Assembly (NCBI GenBank): GCA_018401055.1
Contig: JAGYLB010000129.1
Coordinates: 11,691-75,690, forward strand
DNA: 64,000 bases
Direction: 5' to 3'
Source of the DNA: Roseicyclus sp.
GTDB taxonomy: Bacteria; Pseudomonadota; Alphaproteobacteria; Rhodobacterales; Rhodobacteraceae
How positions within the stretch are numbered: position 1 is the stretch's first letter; the number at the start of each line of letters is the position of its first letter. The translations under genes were made by a program, and so were the position numbers. Below the pieces are notes generated by a model that was given only the letters and a program-made list of their open reading frames with translations, had not been told where the DNA came from and did no database searches. Shown here one piece after another: positions 41,229 through 50,928 of the stretch.

Positions 41229-42190
41229 CTATGTTGGAAAACTGCGTGCCGGCCTTGCCATCGGGTTTGGACCAGTCGCGCTTGACCCCGATCATCAGCA
41301 CCACGTTCTTGGCGACATAGATCGAGGAATAGGTGCCCACGATCACGCCCCAGAAGATGGCGAAGACAAAGCCGCGGATCACGTCGCCGCCGAGGATCAG
41401 CAGCGCGATCAGCGCCAGCAAGCGTCGTGCCGCTGGTCATCAGCGTGCGCGACAGCGTCTCGTTTACGGACAGGTTCATCACCTCTTGCAAGGGCCGCGT
41501 CTTGTACTTGATCAGGTTCTCGCGCAGCCGGTCGAAGATCACGACCGTGTCGTTGATCGAATAGCCCACGATAGTCAGCAGCGCCGCGATCGTGGCCAGA
41601 TCGAACCGGATCTGCAGCAGCGAAAACACACCGATGGTCAAGATGATGTCATGGATCAGCGCCGCGACAGCGCCGATGGAGAACTGCCATTCGAAGCGCA
41701 GCCAGATATAGACCAAGATCGCGCCCAGCGAGGCGAGCACGGCGATGATGGCCGTGGTGATCAACTCGCCCGAGACCTTGGGGCCGACGGATTCGACGCT
41801 GGGAAAGCTCATCGCCGGATAGACCGTGCGCAGCGCGTCCTGCACGGCGGTGATGGTTGCGGGGGTGACGCTTTCCTGCCCCTCCTGGGCCTGAATGCGG
41901 ATCATGGCGACGTTCTCGTCCGGGCCGAATGTTGGGTCGAACACCTCGGTGATCGAGACATCGCCGAGCGCCAGCGCATCAAGTGCTGCGCGGTAAGCGC
42001 CGACGTCGACGGGTTCCGAGGACTCGGTCCGGATCGTCGTGCCGCCAAGGAAGTCGATGCCGAAATTCAGCCCCATGCTGAACCAGAGGCCCAGCGACAG
42101 GACCATTGCCACCACCGACGCGCCAAAGGTCAGGCGCGCGTATTTGAAGAAGTCGATGTTGGTCTCTTGCGGGACAAGGCGCAGGCGCAT
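41221..42190 (-). CDS. secF: Protein translocase subunit SecF, one frameshift
   Basis: With SecD uses the proton gradient to help complete Sec export. Six-helix layout: first helix after FFKYARLTFGASVVAMVLSL, periplasmic loop with DFLGGTTIRTES, then the helix cluster with GYSINDTVVIFDRLREN. A shift near 41425 moves the last two helices (LALIALLILGGDVIRGFVFA) to another frame; end at DGKAGTQFSNIDA. About 323 residues. Four bp downstream of secD. Confidence 0.94.
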
Positions 42191-42193
42191 GGA

Positions 42194-43862
42194 TCAGACC
42201 TCGAGTGTCTTGGGGCGACGCCGGTCGAACCAGGTCACGATGATCAGGCGGGTCACATAGATCGCGGTGAAGACCGAGGTGATGATCCCGATGCCCAGCG
42301 TGACCGAGAAGCCGCGCACCGGGCCCGAACCCAGCGTGAACAGGATCACGGCGATGATGAAGGTCGTGAGGTTGGCGTCGACGATCGCCGACAGGGCGCG
42401 CTCATAGCCCAGCTCGATGGCGCGCGCCGGCCCCTGGGCGGTCTTGAGTTCCTCGCGGATGCGCTCGAAGACCAGAACATTGGCATCGACCGCCATGCCG
42501 ATGGTCAGCACGATGCCCGCGATGCCGGGCAGGGTCAGCGTCGCCCCGATCAGAGACAGAACGCCGAAGATCAGCCCGACGTTCAGGATCAGCGCGATGG
42601 AGGCGAAAACCCCAAACAGGCCGTAGCTGAGCACCATGAAGATCAGCACTGCGGCAAAGGCCACCAGCGCCGCCATCTCGCCAGCCGCGATGCTGTCGGC
42701 CCCCAGTTCCGGGCCGATGGTCCGCTCCTCGAGAAAGACCATTTCCGCGGGCAGCGCACCCGCGCGCAGCAAGACGGCCAGTTCGGTCGATTCCGCCACA
42801 GTGAAATTGCCGGTGATCTGCCCCGACCCGCCGGTGATGGCCGAGCGGATGACGGGGGCCGAGATCACCTCGTCATCCAGAACGATGGCAAAGGGCGCGC
42901 CCACGTTGGCGCGGTGTGAGCTGCCGAAATCCCGCGCGCCGCTGGGATTGAACCGGAAGGTCACCGCCGGTTGACCGCTTTGCTGGTCAAAGGCTGGCTG
43001 GCTGTCGACCAGATCGTCGCCGGTGACGACGGGGGTCTGTTCGAGGATATAGAAAGCGCCCGGCTCATCGAGTGAGGGCAGGAGGATCTGCCGCGCATCG
43101 ACCCGCGCCTCGGGGTCGGTCGTGCGCCGCACCACGGGGTGAAAGGTCAGCCGCGCAGTGGTCCCGATCAGGTCCTTGAGTTCCTGCGCCGATCCGATGC
43201 CCGGCACCTGGATCAAGATCCGGTCCGTGCCCTGACGCTGAATGGTCGGTTCGCGAGTGCCCGCCTCGTCGACGCGGCGGCGCACGATCTCCACCGATTG
43301 CTGCATGGTCCGGTCATCGGTCGCCTGACGCTCGGCCTCGGACAGAGTCACGATCACCGTGTCGCCATCGCCCGTAACGTCGAGCGTAGGGGATCCGACA
43401 CCGGTGATGCCGATCACGGGCGTCGCAAGCGTGCGCACGGCCGCGACGGCCGCCGCGATCGCCCTCGGGCTGGCTGATGCGGACGCGCAATTCGCCTGCC
43501 GGTGCATCCTCGCGGCGGATCGTGCCGACCTGATCGCGCGCGTCGCGCAGGACGTCGCGCACATCGGGCCAGAGGCTGTCGATCCGCGCCTCGTAGACAT
43601 CGGCGACCTGCACTTCGGCGAGCAGATGCGCGCCGCCCCGCAGATCGAGGCCAAGATTGACCAGCGTGGACGGCAAGATATCGGGCCAAAGCGCGCGTTC
43701 GGCCGTAAGCGCATCGGTCGTGACGCCCGTATCCTCGATCACGGCCACGGCGTCATTGTGCCGCTCGACCCTGTCGTAAAACAGGTTGGGCATGGCAAAG
43801 GACAGCCCCGCCAGCACCACGAGCATGATCATCAGCCGGTTCCACAACGGGATCTGCAGCAT
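42194..43862 (-). CDS. secD: Protein translocase subunit SecD, one frameshift
   Basis: Partner of SecF. N-terminal helix (RLMIMLVVLAGLSFAMPNLF), LGLDLRGGAHLLAEV, the large periplasmic P1 region, and the C-terminal helices with SLIGATLTLPGIAGIVLTIG, AVDANVLVFERIREELK and TLGSGPVRGFSVTLGIGI. A shift near 43455, in the periplasmic region, splits the frame. Joined length about 555, normal. yajC lies 51 bp upstream; a GC-rich hairpin without a T tract (43893-43908) stands between them. Confidence 0.95.
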
Positions 43863-43913
43863 TTGTCAGGGCCCTTTCGGAAGGTCCGGGTCCGGGGGCG
43901 AACCCCCGCGAAA

Positions 43914-44201
43914 TCAGTCGTTGGCGGCGGCCGGTTCCGTCTTGGAGCGGACCTGCGCGATGGTCGGGCGCAGCACGCGCACCTTCATGCCGGTAGCCAG
44001 TTCGACCTCGACCTCGGCATCGTCCTTGACTTTGGTGATCTTGCCGATCAGCCCGCCTGCGGTGACGATCTCGTCGCCCCGACGCAGGGCTGCGATCATC
44101 GCCTGATGCTCCTTCACCTTTTTTTGCTGCGGACGGATCAGCAGGAAATACATGATCACGAAGATCAGGATCAGGGGAACGAACTGGGCGAAGGCTTCCA
44201 T
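43914..44201 (-). CDS. yajC: Preprotein translocase subunit YajC
   Basis: 95 residues. One N-terminal helix (FAQFVPLILIFVIMYFLLIR) followed by the YajC signature PQQKKVKEHQAMIAALRRGD and EIVTAGGLIGKITKV. Accessory to SecDF in the inner membrane. Start MEAFAQF at 44201. First gene of yajC-secD-secF. Confidence 0.95.
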   Translation of the reverse strand: MEAFAQFVPLILIFVIMYFLLIRPQQKKVKEHQAMIAALRRGDEIVTAGGLIGKITKVKDDAEVEVELATGMKVRVLRPTIAQVRSKTEPAAAND

Positions 44202-44391
44202 GTCTTGGTCGGTCCTTTGTGGCATGTCGGGCGCGCTAGCGCGGCCCCTGTCGAAATTCGGCGCACCCTACTTTCGGGGTCATGGGAAGGCAAGGCGCGC
44301 ACCGCGGCACATGGGGGCTGCGGCGCGGGCAGGCAAGGGATTTCCGCTCGACCGCCCTCCGATGGCGCGGGCATGCTCCGCGTCAGCGCCG

Positions 44392-45172
44392 ATGCGCCTC
44401 CTCATCGCTTGTCTCATCGCGGCCTGCGCGCCGGGCTGCGGGCGATGGCGAAGCGCCGACCCCGCGAGACCCGCCGCAGCTGGCCCCCTCGCGCATCGCC
44501 GCGGGTCTCGATGCGGTGGCTCGCCTCAGAGGGGCAGGGGCGACTGGGGGCGGCTGCTCAGCGGTCCTGATCGCGCCCGACCGTGCGCTGACCGCGGCCC
44601 ATTGTGCCCGCGGCCCCGTCAGCGGACCCACGCGCCTGACCCTCACCTTCCGCCCCGGTGCGGCCGAGCCGCTGCTGCGCATCCCCGTGCGCGCGGTCCG
44701 TCTGCATGCCGAGGCGGACGGCCCGACTGCGCAGGCCACCCATGCCGATCTTGCGCTGCTGCTGCTCGACGGCACCGTGCCGCCCGACCTGATCGCACCG
44801 ATCCCGCTGGCCGATCCCGGGGCAGAGGCCGCGGAGGTGGCGATCTTCGGCTATCTCAACCCCGACCGCGACCTGCTTCACGGGCACGAGACCTGCGCCC
44901 TCAGGCCGCTCGGCGATGGCCTTCTGGGCAGTGACTGCCGTGTCGTCTCGGGCCTGTCGGGCGCCCCCGCGCTCTCCGGCGGGCCGGGCGACTGGCGGGT
45001 CGAGGGCATCGCGGTGGCGACCGTCAACGCCCCACCGCTGCGCGCGCTCATCGCCGATGTGGTGCCCTGGCCGGCGTTTGCGGGGAGTGAGGGGGGCGCT
45101 GGCCCCTTTGTCGGGCGGCGCAAACCTGCTTTGATCCTTTGGGAAACGTCGAAGGACCAGGGCGACACATGA
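44392..45172 (+). CDS. Trypsin-like serine protease, one frameshift
   Basis: Start MRLLIACLIAACAPGCGRW looks like a short export or lipoprotein signal. A shift between 44430 and 44480 leads into the S1-type domain: GGGCSAVLIAPDRALTAAHC (His), THADLALLLLDG (Asp) and CRVVSGLSGAPAL (Ser in GLSGAP, replacing GDSGGP). About 260 residues, probably periplasmic. The stop overlaps the ATG of the pentapeptide-repeat gene (ATGA), so the two are likely coupled and may act together, which is inference from context. Confidence 0.8.
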
Positions 45173-47196
45173 TCCAAATCATCCGCGACTGGCTGGACCA
45201 GCAGATCGTCCTGTCCGAGGTCCTGACCTTCGCGGTCATGGGCGGTCTGCTTTTGCTTGCCCTCGCGGGCCTCGCCGGGTCCTTTCGCCGCGCCCGCAAG
45301 AGCGTGAAGCCCGCGGACCTCGACCGCCCTGAGGGCTTCCTCGCCCGCTGGTTCCGCACCATGCGCCTCGCCCCGGGCGAAAACCTTCTCCTGCGCGCGA
45401 TCTTTGCCGCCGTCGCCGTCCTCTTCGCCATGGCCCTCGTCACGGCCTTCGTACTGGTGGGCGGCGTGCTTTGGCAGGCGATCACGGCGCCCGGCGACAC
45501 GACGCCCTCCGCCTCCCTCGGCCTCGGCGCGCTATTGGTGGCGCTTCTGGGCGCGCTGTTCCTGATCTGGCGCTCGTTGGTGGCGCAGCGGACGTTGGAC
45601 ACCACGCGCGACGGCCTTGTGACCGACCGGATCAACGCGGCGGTTGCCAGTCTGGGCGCTGAAAAGGAGATCAAGCGCCAGCTCAAGGCTGCAGACGGCA
45701 CACCGCTCTACGAGGACGATCAAAGCGGCCAGCCCGATCCGAAGAAACCCCTTTTCGAGACTGTCACCCTCCCCAACATGGAGGTCCGCATCGGCGCCAT
45801 CCACGCGCTTGGCCGGATCGCGCGCGAGAACCTGAATTTCCATGTCCAGATCATGGAAATCCTCTGCGCCTATGTGCGGGAAAACGCTGCGGCAGGCGGC
45901 GCGATGCCCTATAAGCCGCTGAAATTACTCGTGAATTACATCGAAGAAGGACTTTCGGCCGAGGCGATCCAGACCTATCTTGCAGAGCTCCATTCCGGTC
46001 TGGACACTCTCCGAAAAACCTTGCCCAAACCCCGCACGGACATCCAGACCGCGCTGGAGGTCCTTGGCCGACGCACCCCCGCGCAAAAGCGCCGCGAAGG
46101 CGGCTGGCCCGACCCGGACCGCGATGCACCTTGCAACTTCGACCAACCTTTCCCGACACCTCCGCCCTACCCGGACGGCGGCTCGGTCGAGGATCGGAAA
46201 GGCTGGTCCAAGAAATTCGCGGACTTCCGAATGGCGGCCGACGAACTCATTGCGCAATTTCGAACCGCACGGACGTATCGGCACGACCTTCGGAACACTA
46301 ACCTGCAGGACTGTGACCTTTCCCACCTCGACCTGCGGGGCGCTGACTTGAACGGCGCACAGATGCAGGGGGCGGACCTCAGCGAGGCGCAGATGCAGGG
46401 CGCGGACCTCGGCTGGGCGCAGATGCAGTGGGCGAACCTCAGCGGGGCGCAGATGCAGGGGGCGGACCTCCGCGGGGCGCAGATGCAGGGCGCGGACCTC
46501 GGCTGGGCGCAGATGCAGGGGGCGAACCTCTGGAAGGCGCAGATGCAGGGGGCGAACCTCAGAGGGGCGCAGATGCAGGGGGCGCACCTCTGGGAGACGC
46601 AGATGCAGGGGGCGAACCTCCGCGAGGCGCAGATGCAGGGGGCGAACCTCAACGGAGCGCAGATGCAGGGGGCGAACCTCAGCGAGGCGCAGATGCAGGG
46701 CGCAGACCTGTCCAGCGCGCAATTGCAGCGGGCGGAGCTGTGGGAGGCGCAACTGCAGGAGGCGGACCTCCGCAGGGCACAGATGCAGGGCGCAGATCTG
46801 CGCGGCGCGTGGATGGAGGGGGCGAGCCTTTTCGAGGCGGACCTGCAGTGCGTGTACCTGTCCAACGCTCAGATGCAGGAGGCAGACCTCCGCGGGGCAA
46901 GGATGGAGGGGGCGAACCTCTTCGAGATCGAGATGTCGGAAGACACGAGAACGACCGGCGCGACCCTGCGCGGCGCGACCCTCGTGTTCACGGATGATGT
47001 GACCACGGGCCAGCTACGGCCGCATTGGGACGACTTCATCGCCTTTCTCGAAACCCTGCCCGAGGGCGCCCCGGACCATTGGGTTCAGGTCGCGCCCGGC
47101 GATCTCGATTTCCGCACCTTCATCGCCCAATGGCGCGCTTGGGCCGCCACCCTCGACCCGCCCGTCACCATCGCCCCCGACTACCGCCGCGACTGA
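45169..47196 (+). CDS. Membrane-anchored pentapeptide-repeat protein
   Basis: 675 residues. Three N-terminal helices (residues about 17-36, 68-96 and 112-130), then a helical region with VRIGAIHALGRIARENLNFH and QIMEILCAYVRENAA, a module I associate with membrane pentapeptide-repeat proteins. Residues about 385-590 are a right-handed beta-helix of pentapeptides (ADLSE, AQMQG pattern), followed by a C-terminal region (PHWDDFIAFLETLPEGAPDH). The repeat array is nearly perfect at DNA level. Coupled to the protease upstream. Function unknown. Confidence 0.88.
   Translation: MIQIIRDWLDQQIVLSEVLTFAVMGGLLLLALAGLAGSFRRARKSVKPADLDRPEGFLARWFRTMRLAPGENLLLRAIFAAVAVLFAMALVTAFVLVGGVLWQAITAPGDTTPSASLGLGALLVALLGALFLIWRSLVAQRTLDTTRDGLVTDRINAAVASLGAEKEIKRQLKAADGTPLYEDDQSGQPDPKKPLFETVTLPNMEVRIGAIHALGRIARENLNFHVQIMEILCAYVRENAAAGGAMPYKPLKLLVNYIEEGLSAEAIQTYLAELHSGLDTLRKTLPKPRTDIQTALEVLGRRTPAQKRREGGWPDPDRDAPCNFDQPFPTPPPYPDGGSVEDRKGWSKKFADFRMAADELIAQFRTARTYRHDLRNTNLQDCDLSHLDLRGADLNGAQMQGADLSEAQMQGADLGWAQMQWANLSGAQMQGADLRGAQMQGADLGWAQMQGANLWKAQMQGANLRGAQMQGAHLWETQMQGANLREAQMQGANLNGAQMQGANLSEAQMQGADLSSAQLQRAELWEAQLQEADLRRAQMQGADLRGAWMEGASLFEADLQCVYLSNAQMQEADLRGARMEGANLFEIEMSEDTRTTGATLRGATLVFTDDVTTGQLRPHWDDFIAFLETLPEGAPDHWVQVAPGDLDFRTFIAQWRAWAATLDPPVTIAPDYRRD
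46357..46926 (+). repeat. 30-bp in-frame tandem repeat array
   Basis: About 19 units of 30 bp, each coding ten residues of the AQMQGADLSE type; the block AGATGCAGGG recurs at exact 30-bp steps from 46371. The central ten units differ at few positions; the last six are more diverged. The near-identity points to recent unit duplication, and copy number may vary between strains or be mis-assembled. Confidence 0.9.
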
Positions 47197-47250
47197 CCCC
47201 ACCCCGCAGAACCCCGCGATCACCCCCCAGGTTCGTGCGCCCATCGCGTA

Positions 47251-47290
47251 TGCACGGCCTGTGTACGCCCTGTGCACCGGCTGTGACACA
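47251..47290. repeat. 11-bp phased TGYACG direct-repeat array, copy 2
   Basis: TGCACG at 47251, TGTACG at 47262, TGCACC at 47273, TGACAC at 47284: exact 11-bp period, each unit ending in TG. It lies 55 bp past the pentapeptide-repeat stop, in the 315-bp gap before DUF2177; nothing else is seen in that gap. Confidence 0.55.
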
Positions 47291-47511
47291 CCGCAACCGG
47301 GGCCTTTTTGCTGCCCGGGACCGCCAGACGCGCGGCCGCCCTATGCATGCCATCCGCAGCGATCCCGCCGCACCGGCCCCCTTTCGCCTCGTCCAAAGCG
47401 CCCCGCTTTCCCCGCTCATTGGACCGGAAGGGAGGCAACCAGACCACGCGCTCTCGACAGCAGGGGCACTCTGCCCTACCTCACCCCCAAAGCATTGGTG
47501 CCGGAGCGCAG

Positions 47512-47913
47512 ATGTCCCTTGTTGTCCTCTTCCTCGTCACCAGTGCCATTTTCCTTGTGGCGGACGCGATCATGCTGCGCTCGGTGATCCAGCCGGTGTT
47601 CGCGCGTCACCTTGGGGCCGGACTTTACGACGGATTTCGGCTGCTGCCGGCCATCATGTTCTATTTCACCTACATGTTCGGGGTGATCTATTTCGCCTCA
47701 TGGCCCGCGCTGCGCGACGGGGTGCCGGTGCAGGCGCTGGTCAATGGCGCGATCTTGGGCTTTTTCGCCTACGGCACCTATGAATTCACCTCATGGGCCG
47801 TGATGCGCGACTGGCATCCGCAGATGGTGGCGATCGATCTGGCATGGGGCACGGCAGTGACGGCCGTTGCCGCCTGGGGCGGTGTCGTGGCCGCCCGCAC
47901 GCTGGTAGGCTGA
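47512..47913 (+). CDS. DUF2177 family membrane protein
   Basis: 133 residues, four helices: LVVLFLVTSAIFLVADAIML, AIMFYFTYMFGVIYFASWPA, LVNGAILGFFAYGTYEFTSW and AWGTAVTAVAAWGGVVAART. The GFFAYGTYEFTS segment is the family hallmark. GGAGCG precedes the ATG. Role unknown. Confidence 0.9.
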   Translation: MSLVVLFLVTSAIFLVADAIMLRSVIQPVFARHLGAGLYDGFRLLPAIMFYFTYMFGVIYFASWPALRDGVPVQALVNGAILGFFAYGTYEFTSWAVMRDWHPQMVAIDLAWGTAVTAVAAWGGVVAARTLVG

Positions 47914-47991
47914 CGCCGCAAAGACCGGTTGCATTGTCCGCGCCTGTGCCAGTTTGGCAATGGACGGCAACAAACGACCGGCCGATCCGCC

Positions 47992-48201
47992 TCAGCCGAT
48001 CTTGCGCAATTCCACCGCCGATTCGCGGCCGTCGCGACCGGCACGCAATTCGTAGCTGAGCTTGGTGTTGTCGGGCAGATCGGTCATTCCGGCCCGCTCC
48101 ACGGCGGAGATGTGCACGAAGACATCCTTGCCGCCGTCATCGGGCGCAATGAACCCGAACCCTTTTGTGGTGTTGAACCATTTCACGGTGCCTGTGGGCA
48201 T
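47992..48201 (-). CDS. Cold-shock domain protein
   Basis: 69 residues, single CSD fold: GTVKWFNTTKGFGFIAPDDG (RNP1 KGFGFI) and KDVFVHISAVERAG (RNP2 VFVHI), so it binds single-stranded RNA/DNA, probably as an RNA chaperone. Complete; the upstream 180 bp could carry the long 5' leader usual for csp genes, though no structure was worked out. Confidence 0.95.
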   Translation of the reverse strand: MPTGTVKWFNTTKGFGFIAPDDGGKDVFVHISAVERAGMTDLPDNTKLSYELRAGRDGRESAVELRKIG

Positions 48202-48384
48202 CGGTCTGTCTTTCCCTCTGTCGTCCATTGTGGGGCCGGGGCTTGTCAACATCGGCCGCTGCGCGAAAGGATGGCGCGAGGCGCCAAAAAGGCAAGATGA
48301 TGCATCTTGCTGCCAGCGCCCGCCGGGCGGGTTTTCGCGCGCGGGATGCAGCACAGAGCGCGAGCTGCTGAAAAAGAGGGCAAG

Positions 48385-48705
48385 ATGAAGGTTTATGGAC
48401 TGAAGACCTGCGACACCTGCCGTGCTGCGGTCAAGGCGCTGGCGGGGCAGGGCGCGGTGCTGGTCGACATCCGCGACACGCCGCTGGAGAATGCTGAGCG
48501 GGCGCGGTTTCTGGCGGAGTTCGGCGATGCGTTGGTCAATCGCCGGTCGACCACATGGAAGGGCTTGACCGAGGCCGAGCGTGCTTTCGCGCCAGAGACC
48601 CTTCTGGCCGCCCATCCCGCACTGATGAAGCGGCCCGTGATCGAGGCAGGTGGCGCGCTTTACCTAGGCTGGGATGCGGGCGTGAGAGCCGCGCTGGGGG
48701 TCTGA
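48385..48705 (+). CDS. ArsC/Spx-like thioredoxin-fold protein
   Basis: 106 residues: MKVYGLKTCDTCRAAVKALA with a CxxC near the N-terminus, WKGLTEAERAF and MKRPVIEAGGALYLGWDAG. The arrangement is that of the ArsC/Spx family; whether it is an arsenate reductase or a YffB-like protein cannot be told. GAGGGCAAG precedes the ATG. The 3' end overlaps the convergent DoxX gene by 46 bp. Confidence 0.85.
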   Translation: MKVYGLKTCDTCRAAVKALAGQGAVLVDIRDTPLENAERARFLAEFGDALVNRRSTTWKGLTEAERAFAPETLLAAHPALMKRPVIEAGGALYLGWDAGVRAALGV

Positions 48706-49235
48706 CGCCGGGTCAGAAGCGCGTCGACCGACAAGGGGCCTGCGCCCTTGAGCACCAGCAAGATCAGGGGGAACAGCCACAACAGGCGGGTGTCGATCAG
48801 GCCGTTGGCGTGGCGGTCGAACAAGCTGCCAAGGGCAGCGCCATGGCCCATCACGTCAACCCATGTCTGCACCACCACGAAGCCCACCATGCCAAGGGCC
48901 GCCAGACGGGTGAACAGCCCGATCAGCAACAAGATCGGCAGCAGGAATTCCGTCCATGTGCCAAAGAGCACGATCAACCGCGGGAACAGGCCCAAGGCCG
49001 AGGGGTCGTAGCCAACCGCGTCAAACACCCGAGGCAGGATCTGGACATAGGCCCCGGTCGAAAGACTGAACAGGCCAGACACACCGTCGCCCAGCTTGGT
49101 GAGGCCGGAGTTCCAGTAATAGAGAAACAAGACCGCCACGAAGAGAAACCGCGCCAGCGTCGGCAGCAGGGCAGGTGCGATATGGGTCTCAAGCGCACCG
49201 AAAATGCGGGCGTGAAGCGCGATGAGGGGCTGCAT
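48660..49235 (-). CDS. DoxX family membrane protein of the bufferin operon
   Basis: 191 residues with four helices; LARFLFVAVLFLYYWNSGLT, FGTWTEFLLPILLLIGLFTR and LGMVGFVVVQTWVDVMGHGA are DoxX/DoxD features. It is the last gene after bufA-bufB-bufC; DoxX (BufD) is a recurrent member of such operons, possibly linking precursor maturation to the membrane quinone pool. Start MQPLIALHARIF at 49235, 11 bp past the bufC stop. Confidence 0.85.
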   Translation of the reverse strand: MQPLIALHARIFGALETHIAPALLPTLARFLFVAVLFLYYWNSGLTKLGDGVSGLFSLSTGAYVQILPRVFDAVGYDPSALGLFPRLIVLFGTWTEFLLPILLLIGLFTRLAALGMVGFVVVQTWVDVMGHGAALGSLFDRHANGLIDTRLLWLFPLILLVLKGAGPLSVDALLTRRQTPSAALTPASQPR

Positions 49236-49246
49236 GGGGGGTCCTT

Positions 49247-49994
49247 TCAGGAGTGGCGGTCGGGCTCGCCCGTCAGGGCGCCGGAGGTGAAGAAAAGGGT
49301 GACAAGGGCCGCGATATCGGCAGTGGGGTGATCGGCCAGCGTACGCATCATCGCCCTCGGACAGCGTCAGGCGGCCCTTGAGGGCGCGGGCCAGCGTCAG
49401 GCCGCCCGGCGGCAGAAGATGGGGCAGGGGGTCGAACCCTTTGCGCGCGATCAGCACATCTTGCGGGCCCGGCGCGGGTTTGGGCGCATCTTCGGTGGTG
49501 TTGAAGCGCCAGATGTCGAGGACGGGGTAGCGCGAGGACAGGACTAGCGTGGCGGGTTGCCAGCCGCGGTCGCAGCGCCATCACGGCGGCGGGATCGATC
49601 CCGGTGGTGTCGAAAGCTTTGGCATCTGCAGCATGGTAGGATTGCCGCAACCCCAGTTCAAGGCGCGCGACATCAGGCAGGTAGCGCAGATGGGCGACCG
49701 GGGCAAAGCGCGCCAGAAAGCCGGGAAAGGTGGTGCCGTAAAGCGCCAGCCGGGGATCGGCGGGCGGGTTGGCGCGCAGGTAGACCCCGCCATCGCCTTG
49801 AAAAAAATCATCCCCACCAGCTTGGCGATCGTGGGAAAGCCGGTTTCCAGCGCCTCGGTGAGCGAGACGGCGACGTTGTTGCGGTAGACGTCGAACCGCT
49901 TGGCCGCAGGCCCGCCGAAAGGGTTTTGAAGCCCCTCTGGCGTAGGCTGCGCAGGGTCGAGCAGGGCCGTGGCGAACTCTGTCTGACCGGTCAT
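49247..49994 (-). CDS. bufC: DUF2063 (HvfC/BufC) family protein, about three frameshifts
   Basis: N-terminal half [40 protein letters not shown] and FPTIAKLVG is the DUF2063 putative DNA-binding/partner domain. The rest is spread over frames: [20 protein letters not shown]; then [20 protein letters not shown] and [14 protein letters not shown]; then [20 protein letters not shown] with end TGEPDRHS at 49247. Shifts near 49800, 49560 and 49345. About 249 residues. In MNIO-RiPP systems this protein helps the DUF692 enzyme recognise the precursor. ATGA overlap with bufB. Confidence 0.82.
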
Positions 49995-50851
49995 CGCGTC
50001 ACCATTTCGGCCTGCAAGATGGCACTCGCGCGCGCGGCCTCATCCAGTAACTCGGGCAGGGGCGGCACGTCTGTGTCCCATTCGATCAGCGTGGGCTGCC
50101 GCCCGCCGCGGGCGATGGTATAGGCGTAAAGCGTCCAGACCGGGTCAACGACCGGGTGGCCATGGCTGTCGATCAGCAGCGGGCGGCCCTGGTCGTCGGC
50201 ATCCTCGTCATGGCCGCCAAGATGGATCTCGCCCACGGCATCGAGCGGGAAGGCGTCGATATAGGCGCGCGCATCCCAGCCCTGATTGGTGGCGGAGACA
50301 AAGACATTGTTCACATCGAGCAACAGCCCGCAGCCGGTGCGCCGCGCCAATTCGGCCAGAAACTCGACCTCCGCCATCTCGCTGTCGGCAAAGGCAAGGT
50401 AGCTGGAGGGGTTTTCTAGCAGCATGCGTCGCCCCAGCGTGGTCTGCACCGCGTCGATATGCGCGGCGACGCGGGTAAGGGCCGCCTCCGTGTAGGGCAG
50501 GGGCAGAAGATCGTTCAGGAACCCGGTGTCATGGGTCGACCATGCCAGATGTTCCGAAAAGCTGGCCGGGTTCAGCCAGTCGCATAGGTGCCGCAAGCGC
50601 GCGAGGTGGTCGCGGTCAAGCGGACGCTCGCCACCGATCGAAAGGCCGACGCCATGGACCGAGATCGGAAAACGTTCGGCGAGCGCGCGCAGTTGCGCCA
50701 GGGGGCGGCCGCCATCGCCCATGTAATTCTCGGCATGAACCTCCAGCCATGCCACCGGGCCGGGGGCCTCCATCAGACCGGCGAAATGCCGCGATTTGAA
50801 GCCGATGCCGGCAGCAAGCGGAAGGGCGCGGGGGGCTGTGGTGTCAAGCAT
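49991..50851 (-). CDS. bufB: DUF692 (MNIO) RiPP-modifying oxidase
   Basis: 286-residue TIM-barrel protein of the multinuclear non-heme iron oxidase family. Metal-ligand type segments: [71 protein letters not shown] and [14 protein letters not shown]. Such enzymes modify cysteines of the BufA precursor to thiooxazole-type groups, by analogy with characterised bufferins. Start [20 protein letters not shown] at 50851. Intact. Confidence 0.93.
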   Translation of the reverse strand: MLDTTAPRALPLAAGIGFKSRHFAGLMEAPGPVAWLEVHAENYMGDGGRPLAQLRALAERFPISVHGVGLSIGGERPLDRDHLARLRHLCDWLNPASFSEHLAWSTHDTGFLNDLLPLPYTEAALTRVAAHIDAVQTTLGRRMLLENPSSYLAFADSEMAEVEFLAELARRTGCGLLLDVNNVFVSATNQGWDARAYIDAFPLDAVGEIHLGGHDEDADDQGRPLLIDSHGHPVVDPVWTLYAYTIARGGRQPTLIEWDTDVPPLPELLDEAARASAILQAEMVTR

Positions 50852-50928
50852 GGTGGGGGTCCGGCGTGTCAGGCGGGGGTGCGGTTCCGGGTGGGGATCC
50901 CGGAACCGCGGGGATGCGTCGGTCAGGC

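Noticed and set aside
41333..42919. A 528-codon plus-strand frame over secF and secD
   Set aside because: Antisense shadow rich in Asp, Gln, His and Arg, crossing two real genes.
43893..43908. GC-rich hairpin between yajC and secD as a terminator
   Set aside because: No T tract follows, and termination inside yajC-secD-secF would be unexpected.
46357..46926. Regular repeats considered as a CRISPR array
   Set aside because: Repeats are contiguous 30-bp units in frame, coding pentapeptides, with no spacers.
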